Source: Lytechinus pictus (Eukaryota > Echinodermata > Echinoidea > Temnopleuroida > Toxopneustidae). From it: a DNA stretch of 64,000 bases. Positions within the stretch are counted from its first letter, which is position 1. Every line of letters begins with the position of its first letter. Under the pieces are notes generated by a model. It worked only from the letters and a program-made list of their open reading frames with translations, was not told where the DNA came from and searched no databases. The translations under genes and the position numbers were made by a program. The stretch lies in contig NC_087253.1 in assembly GCF_037042905.1 (NCBI RefSeq), positions 4,345,501-4,409,500 of the forward strand. The letters run 5' to 3'. Of this stretch, positions 1 to 11,707 are shown one piece after another.

Positions 1-503
1 GCTTCAGACACCCTACAGTGTCAAGTGCCGACATCAATTGAGTGCGCTAGTCAATGTAAACATATATTATCAGGTTTCATAACAAGATTATTGGCTATAT
101 TGGAAGACGGCAAGTCATGAAAAAAAGACGGTGAACTGGGGGGAATTGAGGTCACTAAATCTATTTTTATTTTAGCACTCTCAATCCCCGTAATTGCCGT
201 CTATGTCCCGCAGGGGTAAGTAAAAAAAAACTGTCCCCAAACAAGGACAATCTCAATTTATCAAGACATGATTTGTCCTGGTTTATGAGGATATCCTTAT
301 TCCTTGTTTTCTGGGACAATCCCAATTTTTGGACCAGCACCTCTACTGTTGGGTATACTGCCCAACGCCCCACAATGGGAGCCAACCGGGCAGGAAGTGC
401 TCAGATGTTAATGGCGCGGAGAGAGAAGTTACTTTTTTAGTCTTTGCTTTGATTTGTGTAGATTTGAAGTACGTTTCACTTGAAGGTTTTTATGTTCTTG
501 ATT
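1..503. other. Gene-free left edge, probable LINE 3' flank
   Basis: No gene recognised. The bases just below 504 follow the stop codon of the minus-strand LINE reading frame and may be its 3' untranslated tail. I could not place the LINE end or any target duplication, and short open frames here resemble nothing I know. Confidence 0.4.
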
Positions 504-1248
504 TCAATGGTTTGGGGTGTGAGGGAGTTCCAGTCTGGGATGGTTCTTGGAATAAACGAATGATACTTGTAAGTCAAGAGGTTTGTTTGTGGAGATGGGA
601 ATGAAGCTTATGGATGAAAATTTCCGAAGGGGTCTTTTGACCGGGCTCAGGACTTTTCGCACTGGAATGGCTAGGGGACCCGCAAGCGCCTCGCGTAAGG
701 TTGTTACGCGACTTACTTTTCGGCGCAGTTGCAGCCGCTCCCAGTCGAGCCTCTGCTTCATGGCCGAGGCACTGTTATACCTAGAATAGTCTCCAGTTAC
801 ATATCGAGCTGCTCTGTTTTGTATAGCTTCAATTTGATTTGTTAGTGTTTGCGTATGTGGGTCCCAGACAGTTGAGCAATAGTCTAGAGTCGATCTTACC
901 AGTGTCTTGTAAGCGATGTCTTTGATCTTCTTGGCACAGTTGAAAAGATTCCCGCGTAAAAAACCTAGAGATCTGTTAGCTTTTGCACATACTTTGCTGA
1001 CATGTGCGTTCCAGGTCAAGTCGTTTGAGATGTCAACACCTAGATAAGTGTGGGACTTTGACTCTGGAAGAGGGGAATCATTGAGTGTGTACTGATATTT
1101 AACTGGATTTCTAGAGTGGGTTATGTGCAGTACATGACATTTCTTTGCGTTGAAATCCATCTGCCATTTTGTCTGCCAAACTGCAAGTCTATCAAGGTCA
1201 CTCTGCAACTTGTGTGCATCTTCCATACTAGACACTTATTATTATTAT
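504..1248 (-). pseudogene. LINE reverse transcriptase, C-terminal part, split by LTR element
   Basis: The minus strand encodes about 240 residues typical of the region after the catalytic YxDD motif in CR1/Jockey-type non-LTR retrotransposons: W-x-M-F-N-A-K-KC-x-VL-x-IT (KWQMDFNAKKCHVLHI), YLGVDISNDLTW, and a thumb-like stretch ending in RAARYVTGDY. The upstream half lies at 10805-11330, on the other side of the LTR retrotransposon, so one LINE copy was cut by that insertion. The catalytic motif in the other half is altered and a stop lies just before the junction, so this copy was probably already dead. Family name inferred from motif style; a search against a repeat library would decide it. 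Confidence 0.85.
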
Positions 1249-1282
1249 TGTTACCCCTCCCTGGGTGGGATGGGCGTTAAAA

Positions 1283-1355
1283 CTGTAAATAATAATGAAG
1301 AGAGAAACAATTGTCAGTCACATGTAGTTTGTATGGGCATCAGCAAGGTAATGAT
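1283..1355. repeat. Internal LTR direct repeat, copy 1
   Basis: A 73-bp stretch starting CTGTAAATAATAATGAAGAG recurs exactly 1140 bases further on at 2423-2495 of the same LTR, and therefore also twice in the right LTR (9411-9483 and 10551-10623). Confidence 0.9.
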
Positions 1356-2422
1356 CATACGTTTATTAAAAGAATGTCACAAAAACCATGTCAAATAACA
1401 ATCAATATTAAGGAAATACATTATCTATCACTAATTTCTCAACTTATGATTATATTTAATTGTTCTTTAAAATACTTAGATAATAAACGAATGTAACTAC
1501 TAATCAATACAACTAAAACGTCTAACATTCAGTCTAAATTACATGTTAGAATATCTCCTAATTCTTATTAATAATCTCTAATCCTAATAACCAAACATTA
1601 AAGAAATAAAGTCTGAACTACTAGACTAAACGATAAGAGAACACATGACCAATGGATGCAGGGGAATACATCCTAAAGCCTCAAATCTAAACTGTTAAGA
1701 TGGTCCCTGATTCTTATGGAACTTTTATGTACAAGTTGAGAACTTTCTTTGTTCTGACATCCAAAAAGAATCCCTTGCCATTTCTGAGGTGATCCCTTAA
1801 TTCTCCCTAAGTTAACTCTCTCACTCTTGGAATCACTAACCAATATACACTAACACACTACCACTGTCTTCCAGCATGCTATATGGCTTAATAATTCCTA
1901 ATCTACCACTAACTCCTAACATATCTTAAAAGTAAACACAAGTTCCAGGAGTCAAGGTAACAAGCTGAAAGTTGAAGAGCCTATTTACATAACACGTTGA
2001 TAACAGATACTTTCTTGAGAAGAACAAAGAACAAGAGTATGCAGTACAGGTATATATATGCCCATGCACCTCTTAGTACAGAATCTAATATTATATACAA
2101 TACAGTCAAATACATATTTAAAAAGAAATGTCAAAGTAATATACTGATCAATACCTATTTCTGTTTCTATACCAAAAGCCTCAGTAACAATTATAGCTAA
2201 TAATATATATATGTTCTAACTATTGGTGAATATCTCTCTATTGAGATGTCAGTGATATATAACAGTATACTCTCAATTATAATGTTCATCCTATCCAATC
2301 AGTCTATATACTTCCAGGAAGACATATCACTACGACAAAAGTATCATCACAATCATATCAACAGCATATATCTCTATAACAGTTTTGGGTAATAATAACA
2401 ATAAAAATGTATCTTTTCTTAC

Positions 2423-2495
2423 CTGTAAATAATAATGAAGAGAGAAACAATTGTCAGTCACATGTAGTTTGTATGGGCATCAGCAAGGTAATGAT
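2423..2495. repeat. Internal LTR direct repeat, copy 2
   Basis: Second copy of the 73-bp repeat. The roughly 1.07 kb between the copies may be an old insertion or a duplication fixed in the family, because both LTRs carry it. Confidence 0.9.
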
Positions 2496-2675
2496 GACCA
2501 ACCACATGCTTGACAACTGAGATGGAGGTTTTGGGTTGCTCCACTATAAAATAGGGGTGTACAAGTGTTCTAATTGAGGGTTATATAATACACTGAAAAT
2601 GAATGGATGGTATATGTGAATAAGTAAAGCTGAGTGAATTTGTAGGGGTGCCCTATCTTTGGAGGGGCCTCACAT

Positions 2676-2688
2676 CTTTCCCTCCTCA
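2676..2688 (-). other. Polypurine tract
   Basis: On the minus strand, GAGGAGGGAAAGA abuts the 3' LTR. This is where plus-strand DNA synthesis of an LTR retrotransposon is primed. Confidence 0.8.
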
Positions 2689-3273
2689 AAGAAATGTCGT
2701 CCTCGACATTTACAACAATATTTACAAGTAACAAATACATAGATGCTAATCAAAGAAAAGAAATAAAAAATATCGATACAAAATAGCTGTCCAATTTATC
2801 AAGGGGATTACTCCTGACACAAAATTCTACAATTTGTATGCAAAATGGTCGTGTATAAACACAAGTCTACTCAATGAATTTTCGCAGAAGAATAATATCC
2901 TAAATATCGCAAGTTCAAGAACATTGCGTGAAAAGTGTAAACATACCAGGCGGCCTTTCCTGATAGTATACAACTCCCGATCAATTAGATCTTTATACGA
3001 AAAAATAATTCATACAACACATTACTGTGCTTGAGCAGTCCATTAAAAAAAAATCACTTGAGAGAGATGCGTGATAACTGATGCATTCTACATTTTCATA
3101 GCTATATAACTATTTAAAAAAATGAAATTTAGAAATGCCTATATCTCTATCCCAACTGCGCAGTGTCTAATTCAAATCTCTGTGCATCTCATCTCCCAAA
3201 ACAATCTCTATCTGATCATTAAAAAGTTCTTCCAAAACTATCAATTTCGGAAATGATTTTCAATCAGAGTTCT
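2689..3273 (-). other. Noncoding stretch between pol and the polypurine tract
   Basis: About 585 AT-rich bases after the pol stop with no supported coding sequence. An env gene would normally sit here in env-bearing relatives; none is seen. Confidence 0.6.
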
Positions 3274-6200
3274 TCAGCACACAAAGTTCGGGTACACATG
3301 CTGATTCAGCGTGGAATACTGGGACGGTTGGTTTAGATATACTCCACCTTGGTTGGGGTAAGAGTAAATGTTGTTACTGCTTGGCACATATTCTGGGGAA
3401 TACACCGTCTGTTGTTGGGGCATGTGGACATACATTCCACCTATATTCGAGTTCATACTTTGCCTGTCTGGTTCTCCGAGTCCACTGTAGGTGAATTGGT
3501 TAGGAGGTCGTCGATCCCTGGCGGGCCATCGTGGCAAGTTAACCTCATCCGGTGTAAGGACCTGGTCTGTTGGGTTGTCGACAGGCTGAATCTCATCCAG
3601 TCCGTTTGGCTGCATATCAAGATAAGCATCAGCTCTGGGATACCCAGATGCTTCCACTGGTGGCTGGTTTTTATCTACAGTCACTGTAGGGTCTGGTAGA
3701 GATTGACCTCCTTCAGAAGTAGTACTTCCATCAGGCCTGGTGTCCTCACGGAGACGGTCCGCAGGTTCAGGAATTCGCAGAGGAACGTCCTCAACCGGGT
3801 CAGAGCAGTCTAAAGGTGCCTGCTCTGCCACCGGCGAGGCTATTCTGGATGACTCTTCCTGTACATCAGGAACTGCTCGACGATAATACTCAGTCAAGTA
3901 TGCATCTTCGTCATCCGAGCTGTCTAATTCTGCTTGATGGAATTGCTCACGTTGTTCTTCCTTCCTAATAGAGCGTCTGTTAACCTTTTTAGTTGTGGTA
4001 GGAAGTTGTGTCGTCTGGTTGCTGTCCAAAGAGTCACAGGGAAAGAGAAGATTCCGGTGAAGAGTCCTGGTTCTCTTTTCACCACTCTCAGGTTGCAGCT
4101 CATACACTGGCAAGTCATCCTTTCTCGCAACTACCACGTAGATCTCATCTTCAAAATAAGCTCTCAGCTTACCCGGACCATTTCTTGGTTTACAGTTTTT
4201 GATGAGAACTCGATCTCCAGGAGAAAGAACGATGCTGGCAGTAGTCTTCCGGTCATGATGCTGCTTCGCTTTCTCTGACGACTTCTGTGCATTCTTCCTA
4301 GCAATAGAATAAGCCTCGTTGAGTCTGTCCTTCCATTTCCGCACATACTCTCCGAGGTCACGAGGCGGAATGGACTGAGCAGGGGTCAAACCGAAGGCCA
4401 AATCAATCGGTAGTCTAGGAGAGTGTCCAAAGAGAAGGTAGTGTGGAGAAAACCCAGTAGTCTCATGCCTGGTGTTGTTATAGGCATGGATTACTTTGTT
4501 CAGATGCTGTCTCCAATCTTGCTTCTGTTCTTCAGTGAGAGTTCTCAGCATAGACAGCAGGGTGCGATTGAAGCGTTCCACTTGTCCATTTCCCTGGGGG
4601 TGGTACGGAGTAGTTCTTGAGTGCCCAACACCTGTCAGTTCCCTCAGCCTGGCGAAGAGATTGTTTTCGAATTCCCGGCCTTGATCATGGTGGAGACGCC
4701 TCGGATAGCCAAACTTCAGTACAAAATCATTGAAGATTTTGTCAGCAGCAGTTCGCCCAGACTTGTTTGAAGTTGGATATGCTTGAGCAAATCTCGTGAA
4801 ATGATCCATGACGACGAGAATATATTCGAACCCTCCTTTACTTTTTTCAAGATGAAGGAAGTCAATGCTGACAAGTTCAAATGGTTCAGTGGTGACGATT
4901 GGAACAAGTGGAGCCTTGGGTTGTCTGGTTGGTACTTTCTGCTTGACACAGCTACACCTGCTAGCGATGTGGGTGCTAATGTAGCTCTCCATGTGGGGCC
5001 AGTAGAAACGATCCCTAGCGAGATGGAGTGTCCTGTCTGTGGCCAGATGTCCCATCTTCTCATGGAGTTCCCCACAAATGAGGGACCACCACTTTTCAGG
5101 TACAACTAGTTGTGTCTTGGTATTAGTGTGTCGTCGGAGAATCCCGTCGTCTCCCACCCTCAGATTTCTCCATTCATGCATCATTGTGGTGGTATTCTTG
5201 GGTTCACCATTTCTCTCCTGAGTCTTTGGCCATCTATCTTTCTTTTTGTAAGATAGAATTCTAGAGATAGCAGGATCTTCCGCTTGGGCTCTTCTGATTT
5301 CGTCTGGACTGAAGATAGCCGGTTGCATCCCTGCATCTATCCCTGTAATTCCGACATCAAGAGGTAGAGACTGGGCTAAGGAGAAATATGGATGCTCTGT
5401 TGTTTGAACCCCCTGAATGGCTGCTCCCATGACATCCGGCGAGATCTCTTCCGAGAAGGTCTGGTTAGCATCTTCAGGGTCATTTGGCATCCTGGAGAGA
5501 GCGTCCGCATCTCCATTCTGCTTGCCAGGTCTATAGCGAATGGTGAAGTTGAAGTCTGCCAACTCACCTACCCATCTGTGCCCTATCGCATTCAACTTGG
5601 CTGTTGAAAGGATGTACGTGAGTGGGTTGTTGTCGGTGTAGACCACAAAGTTCTTTGCATAGAGGAGGTAGCTCCTGAAATGATCTGTTATGGCCCATTT
5701 CAGAGCAAGAAATTCCAACTTCCCAGAATGGAGATGATAGTTTCTCTCTGCCGGGGTCAAGGTCCGTGATCCATATGCTATTACCCGCAACATTCCTTCT
5801 CTTTTCTGATAAAGCACAGCACCAAGACCTTCCTGTGATGCATCTGTGTGAAGTATAAATTCCTGGTCAAAATCTGGGTAGGTCATGACAGGTGGGTTGA
5901 TAAGTTCCTCAATAATAGAGTCGATAACAGCTTGATGTTTCTGAGTCCATATAATTCTAGTACTGGATGGAGCTTGGCCATGTTGCTGCTTCTTTCCCGC
6001 CTTCTTAGACTTTGCTCTAGGGTTCGGGGTACTTGGTGGGTTATGTGATTTCAGAAGCTCGTATAGTGGCTTCGCCCGCTTTGCATAATCCTGGAGGTAC
6101 CTTCGGTAGTAGCCTGTGAGACCAAGAAGTTTCCTCAGATCACCTACCGTCTCTGGCCTCTTATCTCTGATGGTTGTGAGGGCCTGTGTCTCCTTGGGAT

Positions 6201-7944
6201 CCGCTCGATATCCATCTGCTGAGATGATTCTTCCCAGGAACTTGACTTCGCTCTGGAAGAGGCTACATTTTGATGGTTTCAGCTTCACCCCATGCTCACT
6301 TAGGCGTCGCAGAACAGTTCTGAGATGGGTGAGATGTTCTTCAAAGCTCTGGCTATACACAATTATATCGTCAAGATATACCTCACAGATGTTGTGATTC
6401 AGGCCATCAAGAATTGTTTCCATGCATCTCTGGTAGGTTGCTGGTGCATTCCGTAACCCAAATGGAATTCGTTTCCATTCATGAAGTCCCCATGGAGTTA
6501 CGAATGCTGTCATTGGTTGACTCTCTTCTGCCATGTAGCCTTGGTGGTACGCTTTACCCTGGTCCAAAGTAGTAAACCAGCGATTTCCTCCGAGACTGTC
6601 GAGGATATCCTGCATACGAGGGATCGGCTGTCTATCAGGAATCGTCTTCCGGTTCAGCTCACGATAGTCAATGCAGAGACGTAATCCTCCATCTTTCTTT
6701 CTCACGCAGACTACCGGAGAGGCATAGGGGGACTCTGACTTTGTGATCCACCCTCTATCCAGGAGATCCTGCAGGTACAGTTTTACTTCCTGATACAATG
6801 GACGTGGTATCGACTGGTAAGTACGCTGCACTGGAGTATCGTCGCTTAGTCTCAGAGTCATCTGCAATTCAGGAATTGAACCCATATCTTTGTCGCTCTT
6901 GGAGAAACTCGCCTCTTCCTGTCTGAGTAACTCCTGCACTACCGATCTCTGCTCCTCAGGCAAATGGGGGAGTTGAAATGTCTGGTCCTTGTTTGAAGAA
7001 TCGGCAGACTCTGCAGACACTGAACTAGAGTTGACAAACATTTCATCATGCACAGGTGGAGGGTAGCCAGGCAAAACAGACCGAACATGGAGTACCTGGC
7101 CTAGTATAGTGCGACTTGGGATGACAAGTGGTCGGTCTGAATGATTCGAAACGGGAATGTGAATCCGGCAGGAGTTCCCTTGAGAAAGTCGCAGTAGATA
7201 CGGCTCAATCTCTAGTCCTTCAGGCCACTCGCCATCACAGTTGGGCTCAAATAAGACTTGGGTGTCTTCGATGTTAGACCTGGCTCGTACTCTGGTAGCT
7301 AGGTTGATTGTTGAGTTCGCTGGAACTCTCACAACTGATCTTCCAGTCCGCACACAGCAGATCTCTTCAGTCTCCCTTGCTTTGATGACGTTCAACAACT
7401 TTAGGGCCTTGTCTTGGGATAGGTTTGGAATTGATGCTTGTAGAGTACTGAATGGGATTTGATCACCATTGAAGTTGTTAATTACCTCTCCAATGACGTT
7501 GGAGCCGATGATGGGTTCTCGGAGGTCATCTGTAGCAACAAGGAATGGCACCGATAACGTTGGGCTCCTAAAGGACAACTGCAAATCAATCGGAATCCAT
7601 CCAATGTAAGGCATGACAGTCTCATTTGCAGCTGCAACTCTGAGTCCACGTCCAAGTAGATCTTCTACCTTCTGAAGAGCAACATCAGGTAGCTTTTCTT
7701 TCCACCATGCCTCCGTCACCACAGACACCTGGGCTCCTGTGTCCCACAACGCTGTTGCATCAATGGCGTTCATTTTGCATTTTACCATGCAACGTTCTCC
7801 AACGAGTTCAACAAGTTTCCGGTGTCTTGGGGTTACGTATATCTGGTTCAATGTCACATTCTCTTTGGGGAGCTGATCAATTAGGGTTAAACCCGGTCCC
7901 CTCGGGTTGACCCTTGCCCGTTTCCCTGGTTCCTCTTCCTGCAT
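3274..7944 (-). CDS. pol: Pol polyprotein: protease, RT, RNase H, integrase
   Basis: An uninterrupted frame of 1556 codons, probably made as a Gag-Pol fusion by -1 frameshifting, since it overlaps gag by 58 bases. Seen in order: aspartic protease with WDTGAQ near residue 67-72; reverse transcriptase with [20 protein letters not shown] and the catalytic YLDD near residue 520; RNase H with HTDAS near residue 700 and YTDNNPL; integrase with an HX4H motif, then D (SIDFL), D ([10 protein letters not shown]) and E (GQVERFN), the D,D-35-E triad, near residues 1027-1120. A GPY/F-like segment follows ([13 protein letters not shown]). The last 250 residues are low-complexity and Pro/Asn/Tyr rich. The integrase zinc site reads CSC instead of the usual CxxC. 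The enzymes would copy the element RNA and integrate the cDNA. Confidence 0.95.
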   Translation of the reverse strand: MQEEEPGKRARVNPRGPGLTLIDQLPKENVTLNQIYVTPRHRKLVELVGERCMVKCKMNAIDATALWDTGAQVSVVTEAWWKEKLPDVALQKVEDLLGRGLRVAAANETVMPYIGWIPIDLQLSFRSPTLSVPFLVATDDLREPIIGSNVIGEVINNFNGDQIPFSTLQASIPNLSQDKALKLLNVIKARETEEICCVRTGRSVVRVPANSTINLATRVRARSNIEDTQVLFEPNCDGEWPEGLEIEPYLLRLSQGNSCRIHIPVSNHSDRPLVIPSRTILGQVLHVRSVLPGYPPPVHDEMFVNSSSVSAESADSSNKDQTFQLPHLPEEQRSVVQELLRQEEASFSKSDKDMGSIPELQMTLRLSDDTPVQRTYQSIPRPLYQEVKLYLQDLLDRGWITKSESPYASPVVCVRKKDGGLRLCIDYRELNRKTIPDRQPIPRMQDILDSLGGNRWFTTLDQGKAYHQGYMAEESQPMTAFVTPWGLHEWKRIPFGLRNAPATYQRCMETILDGLNHNICEVYLDDIIVYSQSFEEHLTHLRTVLRRLSEHGVKLKPSKCSLFQSEVKFLGRIISADGYRADPKETQALTTIRDKRPETVGDLRKLLGLTGYYRRYLQDYAKRAKPLYELLKSHNPPSTPNPRAKSKKAGKKQQHGQAPSSTRIIWTQKHQAVIDSIIEELINPPVMTYPDFDQEFILHTDASQEGLGAVLYQKREGMLRVIAYGSRTLTPAERNYHLHSGKLEFLALKWAITDHFRSYLLYAKNFVVYTDNNPLTYILSTAKLNAIGHRWVGELADFNFTIRYRPGKQNGDADALSRMPNDPEDANQTFSEEISPDVMGAAIQGVQTTEHPYFSLAQSLPLDVGITGIDAGMQPAIFSPDEIRRAQAEDPAISRILSYKKKDRWPKTQERNGEPKNTTTMMHEWRNLRVGDDGILRRHTNTKTQLVVPEKWWSLICGELHEKMGHLATDRTLHLARDRFYWPHMESYISTHIASRCSCVKQKVPTRQPKAPLVPIVTTEPFELVSIDFLHLEKSKGGFEYILVVMDHFTRFAQAYPTSNKSGRTAADKIFNDFVLKFGYPRRLHHDQGREFENNLFARLRELTGVGHSRTTPYHPQGNGQVERFNRTLLSMLRTLTEEQKQDWRQHLNKVIHAYNNTRHETTGFSPHYLLFGHSPRLPIDLAFGLTPAQSIPPRDLGEYVRKWKDRLNEAYSIARKNAQKSSEKAKQHHDRKTTASIVLSPGDRVLIKNCKPRNGPGKLRAYFEDEIYVVVARKDDLPVYELQPESGEKRTRTLHRNLLFPCDSLDSNQTTQLPTTTKKVNRRSIRKEEQREQFHQAELDSSDDEDAYLTEYYRRAVPDVQEESSRIASPVAEQAPLDCSDPVEDVPLRIPEPADRLREDTRPDGSTTSEGGQSLPDPTVTVDKNQPPVEASGYPRADAYLDMQPNGLDEIQPVDNPTDQVLTPDEVNLPRWPARDRRPPNQFTYSGLGEPDRQSMNSNIGGMYVHMPQQQTVYSPEYVPSSNNIYSYPNQGGVYLNQPSQYSTLNQHVYPNFVC

Positions 7945-9119
7945 CCACGGGCATAATGTTCAGACGAACCACACTTGAAACAGTGACGACAGTCATTTCC
8001 CCGACCTTGCTCTCGACATCTCTCACATCCCTTAGGCCGGGGCGGCCTGCCATCTGCCGGCGTTTGTCCAGGTGCGGGTCTCCGATCCTGCAAGGCTGCC
8101 ACACACGCTTTGAGTTCAGCCAGTTGTGCCGCAAAGCCCTTCATCATCTCCAACTCCGGGTGCTTATTCTTTTGCTTTGCAGGTTCTGCATTGTCCTCCG
8201 TGATGACATTCACCCGTGCTGCGGGTCGGATCCCCGCTTTCAGTTGCCGCTTTGATTCCAGGGCAACTGCAGTGTGCAGCTTTTCCAGGAGCTCCTCATC
8301 ACTGGTTGTCACAGACAAAGATGATTTAAGATCTTGTCTGATCTGGTCATTGCACAGCCCAGTAATGATCGTGTGAATGAACATGTTCTGCACAAGGCTG
8401 ATGTCATATTTCAGCCCAGTTGTTGTGTCCTCAGAGGCCCGGATTATCCGCTGGCGCAGATCCAGAGCCCGCATCACAAAGCTCTGCGCTGATTCAGTCT
8501 TCCCCTGGGTCGCCTGTGAAAGCTCTTGATATAATTCAGTTGCATCCTGCTCCTGATAATGCGATTTCAAGAAAGCCTTGAGAGTCCCGAGATTGAGGTT
8601 GGAGCAGCTTTCCAAATACGATCGAAGCCTTAGGCTTGGGTGAATGGCCTTCAAAACACTCTCCACCACCTCAGCTTCTGAATATCCTTTCAAAAGGGCT
8701 GCATCTATCTGGTAGTTGAGGCTAGATAGAGTTAGCCTGTCCTTGTGACTTGAATCACCCACTTGGCCACTAATTCGCAGCTCCTTTCTCATCATCTGCA
8801 TGGGTTGAACAGGAACTGGAATTGAAGGCTTCTCCTCGTCTCTTACAACAGGCATGTGCTGGTCTAGTACCTCTTCTGGACTCTCGTCCTTCAACCCTTG
8901 AAGAATGTCCCTTAATGCTGCCAACGTGGCTGCACCAGCCTCATTATCTCCCAGCTCCCTTACTAGCCGTTGAAGTCGACGGACCAGAAACTTCCTGGGC
9001 TTCCCCTCTGTCTCCGATGACGGGATAGCTAGGTGCGTGCAAACCAATGGCAGTTGTCCTACTGCCAGACCAAATATCGCCTCCTCCACCTCGAACACCA
9101 AATCCTCGATGTCTGCCAT
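7887..9119 (-). CDS. gag: Gag (capsid and nucleocapsid) polyprotein
   Basis: A frame of 410 codons starting at the first ATG after the primer binding site (about 235 bases of leader). The middle is helical and retrotransposon-capsid-like, with a charged, Gln/Leu-rich region around residues 120-270. Near the C terminus is one zinc knuckle, [14 protein letters not shown] (CX2CX4HX4C), preceded by basic residues and a further Cys pair (CERC), the expected nucleic-acid-binding nucleocapsid. The stop lies 58 bases inside pol. It would form the particle that packages the element RNA. The start is chosen because [17 protein letters not shown] matches the acidic beginning of this gag type; no upstream in-frame alternative was considered better. 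Confidence 0.92.
   Translation of the reverse strand: MADIEDLVFEVEEAIFGLAVGQLPLVCTHLAIPSSETEGKPRKFLVRRLQRLVRELGDNEAGAATLAALRDILQGLKDESPEEVLDQHMPVVRDEEKPSIPVPVQPMQMMRKELRISGQVGDSSHKDRLTLSSLNYQIDAALLKGYSEAEVVESVLKAIHPSLRLRSYLESCSNLNLGTLKAFLKSHYQEQDATELYQELSQATQGKTESAQSFVMRALDLRQRIIRASEDTTTGLKYDISLVQNMFIHTIITGLCNDQIRQDLKSSLSVTTSDEELLEKLHTAVALESKRQLKAGIRPAARVNVITEDNAEPAKQKNKHPELEMMKGFAAQLAELKACVAALQDRRPAPGQTPADGRPPRPKGCERCREQGRGNDCRHCFKCGSSEHYARGCRKRNQGNGQGSTRGDRV
7920..7926 (-). promoter_or_regulatory. -1 ribosomal frameshift heptamer GGGAAAC
   Basis: On the minus strand G-GGA-AAC lies in the gag frame as required for tandem slippage (X XXY YYZ). Shifting back one base enters the pol frame at GKRARVNP. 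It is inside the 58-base gag/pol overlap and is followed by GC-rich sequence that could fold (GGGTCAACCC and CCGGGTTTAACCC). Confidence 0.8.
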
Positions 9120-9355
9120 GTTGACGAAAGCTATGTTGTGGATCCTATAACTGGTTCTACTACCACTAGTCTGCCCTTGTAAACTCTTTTAGGTAGTCTT
9201 GCAGTTTCCTGTCCACACCTTCCTTCCAGTCACCTTCACAGCATCAATGATTTGAGTTCAGATGTTTAAGCTTCAAATGGGCGTAGTCGCATCCTCACCG
9301 ATTCCAGGTGGTCGTCCATAGACAGCAGTCTTGAAGATTTACATCTAAAGTTGCT

Positions 9356-9373
9356 GTCCTGGCAGGGTCGCCA
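9356..9373 (-). other. tRNA primer binding site
   Basis: On the minus strand, three bases after the 5' LTR, TGGCGACCCTGCCAGGAC begins with the TGG that pairs with a tRNA CCA end. The implied tRNA 3' end (GGGTCGCCA) resembles arginine tRNAs most, but I cannot assign the isoacceptor without a tRNA set. Confidence 0.75.
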
Positions 9374-9376
9374 AAA

Positions 9377-10804
9377 TGTTACCCCTCCCTGGGTGGGATG
9401 GGCGTTAAAACTGTAAATAATAATGAAGAGAGAAACAATTGTCAGTCACATGTAGTTTGTATGGGCATCAGCAAGGTAATGATCATACGTTTATTAAAAG
9501 AATGTCACAAAAACCATGTCAAATAACAATCAATATTAAGGAAATACATTATCTATCACTAATTTCTCAACTTATGATTATATTTAATTGTTCTTTAAAA
9601 TACTTAGATAATAAACGAATGTAACTACTAATCAATACAACTAAAACGTCTAACATTCAGTCTAAATTACATGTTAGAATATCTCCTAATTCTTATTAAT
9701 AATCTCTAATCCTAATAACCAAACATTAAAGAAATAAAGTCTGAACTACTAGACTAAACGATAAGAGAACACATGACCAATGGATGCAGGGGAATACATC
9801 CTAAAGCCTCAAATCTAAACTGTTAAGATGGTCCCTGATTCTTATGGAACTTTTATGTACAAGTTGAGAACTTTCTTTGTTCTGACATCCAAAAAGAATC
9901 CCTTGCCATTTCTGAGGTGATCCCTTAATTCTCCCTAAGTTAACTCTCTCACTCTTGGAATCACTAACCAATATACACTAACACACTACCACTGTCTTCC
10001 AGCATGCTATATGGCTTAATAATTCCTAATCTACCACTAACTCCTAACATATCTTAAAAGTAAACACAAGTTCCAGGAGTCAAGGTAACAAGCTGAAAGT
10101 TGAAGAGCCTATTTACATAACACGTTGATAACAGATACTTTCTTGAGAAGAACAAAGAACAAGAGTATGCAGTACAGGTATATATATGCCCATGCACCTC
10201 TTAGTACAGAATCTAATATTATATACAATACAGTCAAATACATATTTAAAAAGAAATGTCAAAGTAATATACTGATCAATACCTATTTCTGTTTCTATAC
10301 CAAAAGCCTCAGTAACAATTATAGCTAATAATATATATATGTTCTAACTATTGGTGAATATCTCTCTATTGAGATGTCAGTGATATATAACAGTATACTC
10401 TCAATTATAATGTTCATCCTATCCAATCAGTCTATATACTTCCAGGAAGACATATCACTACGACAAAAGTATCATCACAATCATATCAACAGCATATATC
10501 TCTATAACAGTTTTGGGTAATAATAACAATAAAAATGTATCTTTTCTTACCTGTAAATAATAATGAAGAGAGAAACAATTGTCAGTCACATGTAGTTTGT
10601 ATGGGCATCAGCAAGGTAATGATGACCAACCACATGCTTGACAACTGAGATGGAGGTTTTGGGTTGCTCCACTATAAAATAGGGGTGTACAAGTGTTCTA
10701 ATTGAGGGTTATATAATACACTGAAAATGAATGGATGGTATATGTGAATAAGTAAAGCTGAGTGAATTTGTAGGGGTGCCCTATCTTTGGAGGGGCCTCA
10801 CATC
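9377..10804 (-). repeat. 5' LTR (right copy)
   Basis: Same length as the left LTR (1428 bp) and identical in all compared stretches. As the upstream LTR in element orientation it would hold the promoter; I do not see an unambiguous TATA box on the minus strand. Confidence 0.93.
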
Positions 10805-11330
10805 ATTATTACCGGATGTACTGGAAAAATGCAGAAAGCTGCACTAGGTCATAGCTTATGCAGTCGTTGGCAAACAAACGGCAGGTGGAGTTCAAACCAT
10901 CAGGTAGGTCATTGATGTAAATAAGGAAGTACAAGGGTCCGGTGACTACCCTGTGGAACCCCGGAGTCCACCGACACCCATTCCGACTTTTCTCCTTCAA
11001 CTACATGTACTACCTTTTGTTTACGCTTAGTCAAGAATTCTGATATCCACCTATGTATTTTACCAGTAATACCATAGGACAGCAACTTTGACAGGAGCCT
11101 CTGATGTGGTACCTTGTCAAATGCTTTTTGGAAATCTATTACAATTAGATCCATTTGTTTCTTGTGGTCCACATCCTTTGCTATATCCTGTATGGTAGAG
11201 ATAAGCTGTGTTTTACAGGAGTGGTTTTTCCTGAAGCTGTGCTGGTGTTCATTCAGAATGCTGTGGCTATCCAGATGATTCATTATGCTAGTATGGATAA
11301 TGTGTTCCATTACTTTGCTGCAAACTCCAA
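10805..11330 (-). pseudogene. LINE reverse transcriptase, N-terminal part
   Basis: Minus-strand segments show CR1/Jockey-type RT blocks: SKVMEHIIHTSIMNHL, QHSFRKNHSCKTQL, DFQKAFDKVPHQRLL, the SGVPQGS motif, and in the next frame GPLYFLIYINDLPDGL and RLFANDCISY. The catalytic FADD is altered to FAND and at least one frameshift separates the blocks, so it is inactive. It continues at 504-1248 across the LTR insertion. Upstream it stops at the foldback element at 11326. Confidence 0.85.
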
Positions 11331-11707
11331 AATGGGGTAGAATGTGGTCGCAATAGCACTCCAAATAAAAGGGGAAAAAATTAATTATGAACTTATCTCG
11401 ATTATATGGATGAAGGTCTATTGTGACACAGAATTCCTGACATCGAGGCACAAACTGGACCCTCAAAAAAGGAAAAGTTAGACGTCTATGTCGGGTTCGT
11501 TTTGTTATTGATCGGCCATTTTGTTTTCAATTTTGACAGAACTTTTCCTTTTTTTGAGAGTCCAGTTTGTGTCTTGATGTCAGGTATTCTGTGTCACGAT
11601 AGACCTTCATCCATATAAAATTGAGGTAAGTGCATGATTTATTTTTCCCCCTTTTATTTGGAGTGCTATTGCGACCTCATTCTAGTATTCTACTCCATTT
11701 TGGAGAG
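11326..11707. mobile_element. Foldback MITE inside the LINE
   Basis: Two arms of about 150 bp in inverted orientation (11326-11476 and 11540-11707) around a roughly 65-bp loop. They begin and end with CTCCAAAATGG/CCATTTTGGAG and share GGTCGCAATAGCACTCCAAA. It interrupts the LINE frame just upstream of the SKVMEH block. LINE homology does not clearly resume beyond 11707. Confidence 0.8.

Larger units (their letters stand above)
1249..2676 (-). repeat. 3' LTR (left copy)
   Basis: Long terminal repeat, 1428 bp. On the plus strand it begins TGTTACCCCTCC and ends CCTCACATC. On the element strand, conventional TG...CA ends would start two bases in (TGTGAGG), so the extra GA may be polypurine-tract bases. 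An AATAAA polyadenylation signal on the minus strand is at 1362-1367, about 115 bases before the LTR end. A 73-bp direct repeat lies inside the LTR (1283-1355 and 2423-2495). The short open frames here are identical in both LTRs and are not genes. Confidence 0.93.
1249..10804 (-). mobile_element. Complete Ty3/gypsy LTR retrotransposon (9556 bp)
   Basis: A full-length element with two 1428-bp LTRs (offset 8128 bp; every stretch I compared between them is identical), a primer binding site, overlapping gag and pol frames and a polypurine tract, all reading on the minus strand. Domain order protease, RT, RNase H, integrase places it in Ty3/gypsy (Metaviridae). No env-like frame is present. ATTAT at 1244-1248 and 10805-10809 fits a 5-bp target duplication, though the site is AT-rich. 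It landed inside a LINE. Identical LTRs and uninterrupted frames imply recent insertion. Confidence 0.95.

Noticed and set aside
1311..2200. Short plus-strand open frames repeated identically at 9439-10328
   Set aside because: They lie in the two LTRs, antisense to the element, and are identical because the LTRs are.
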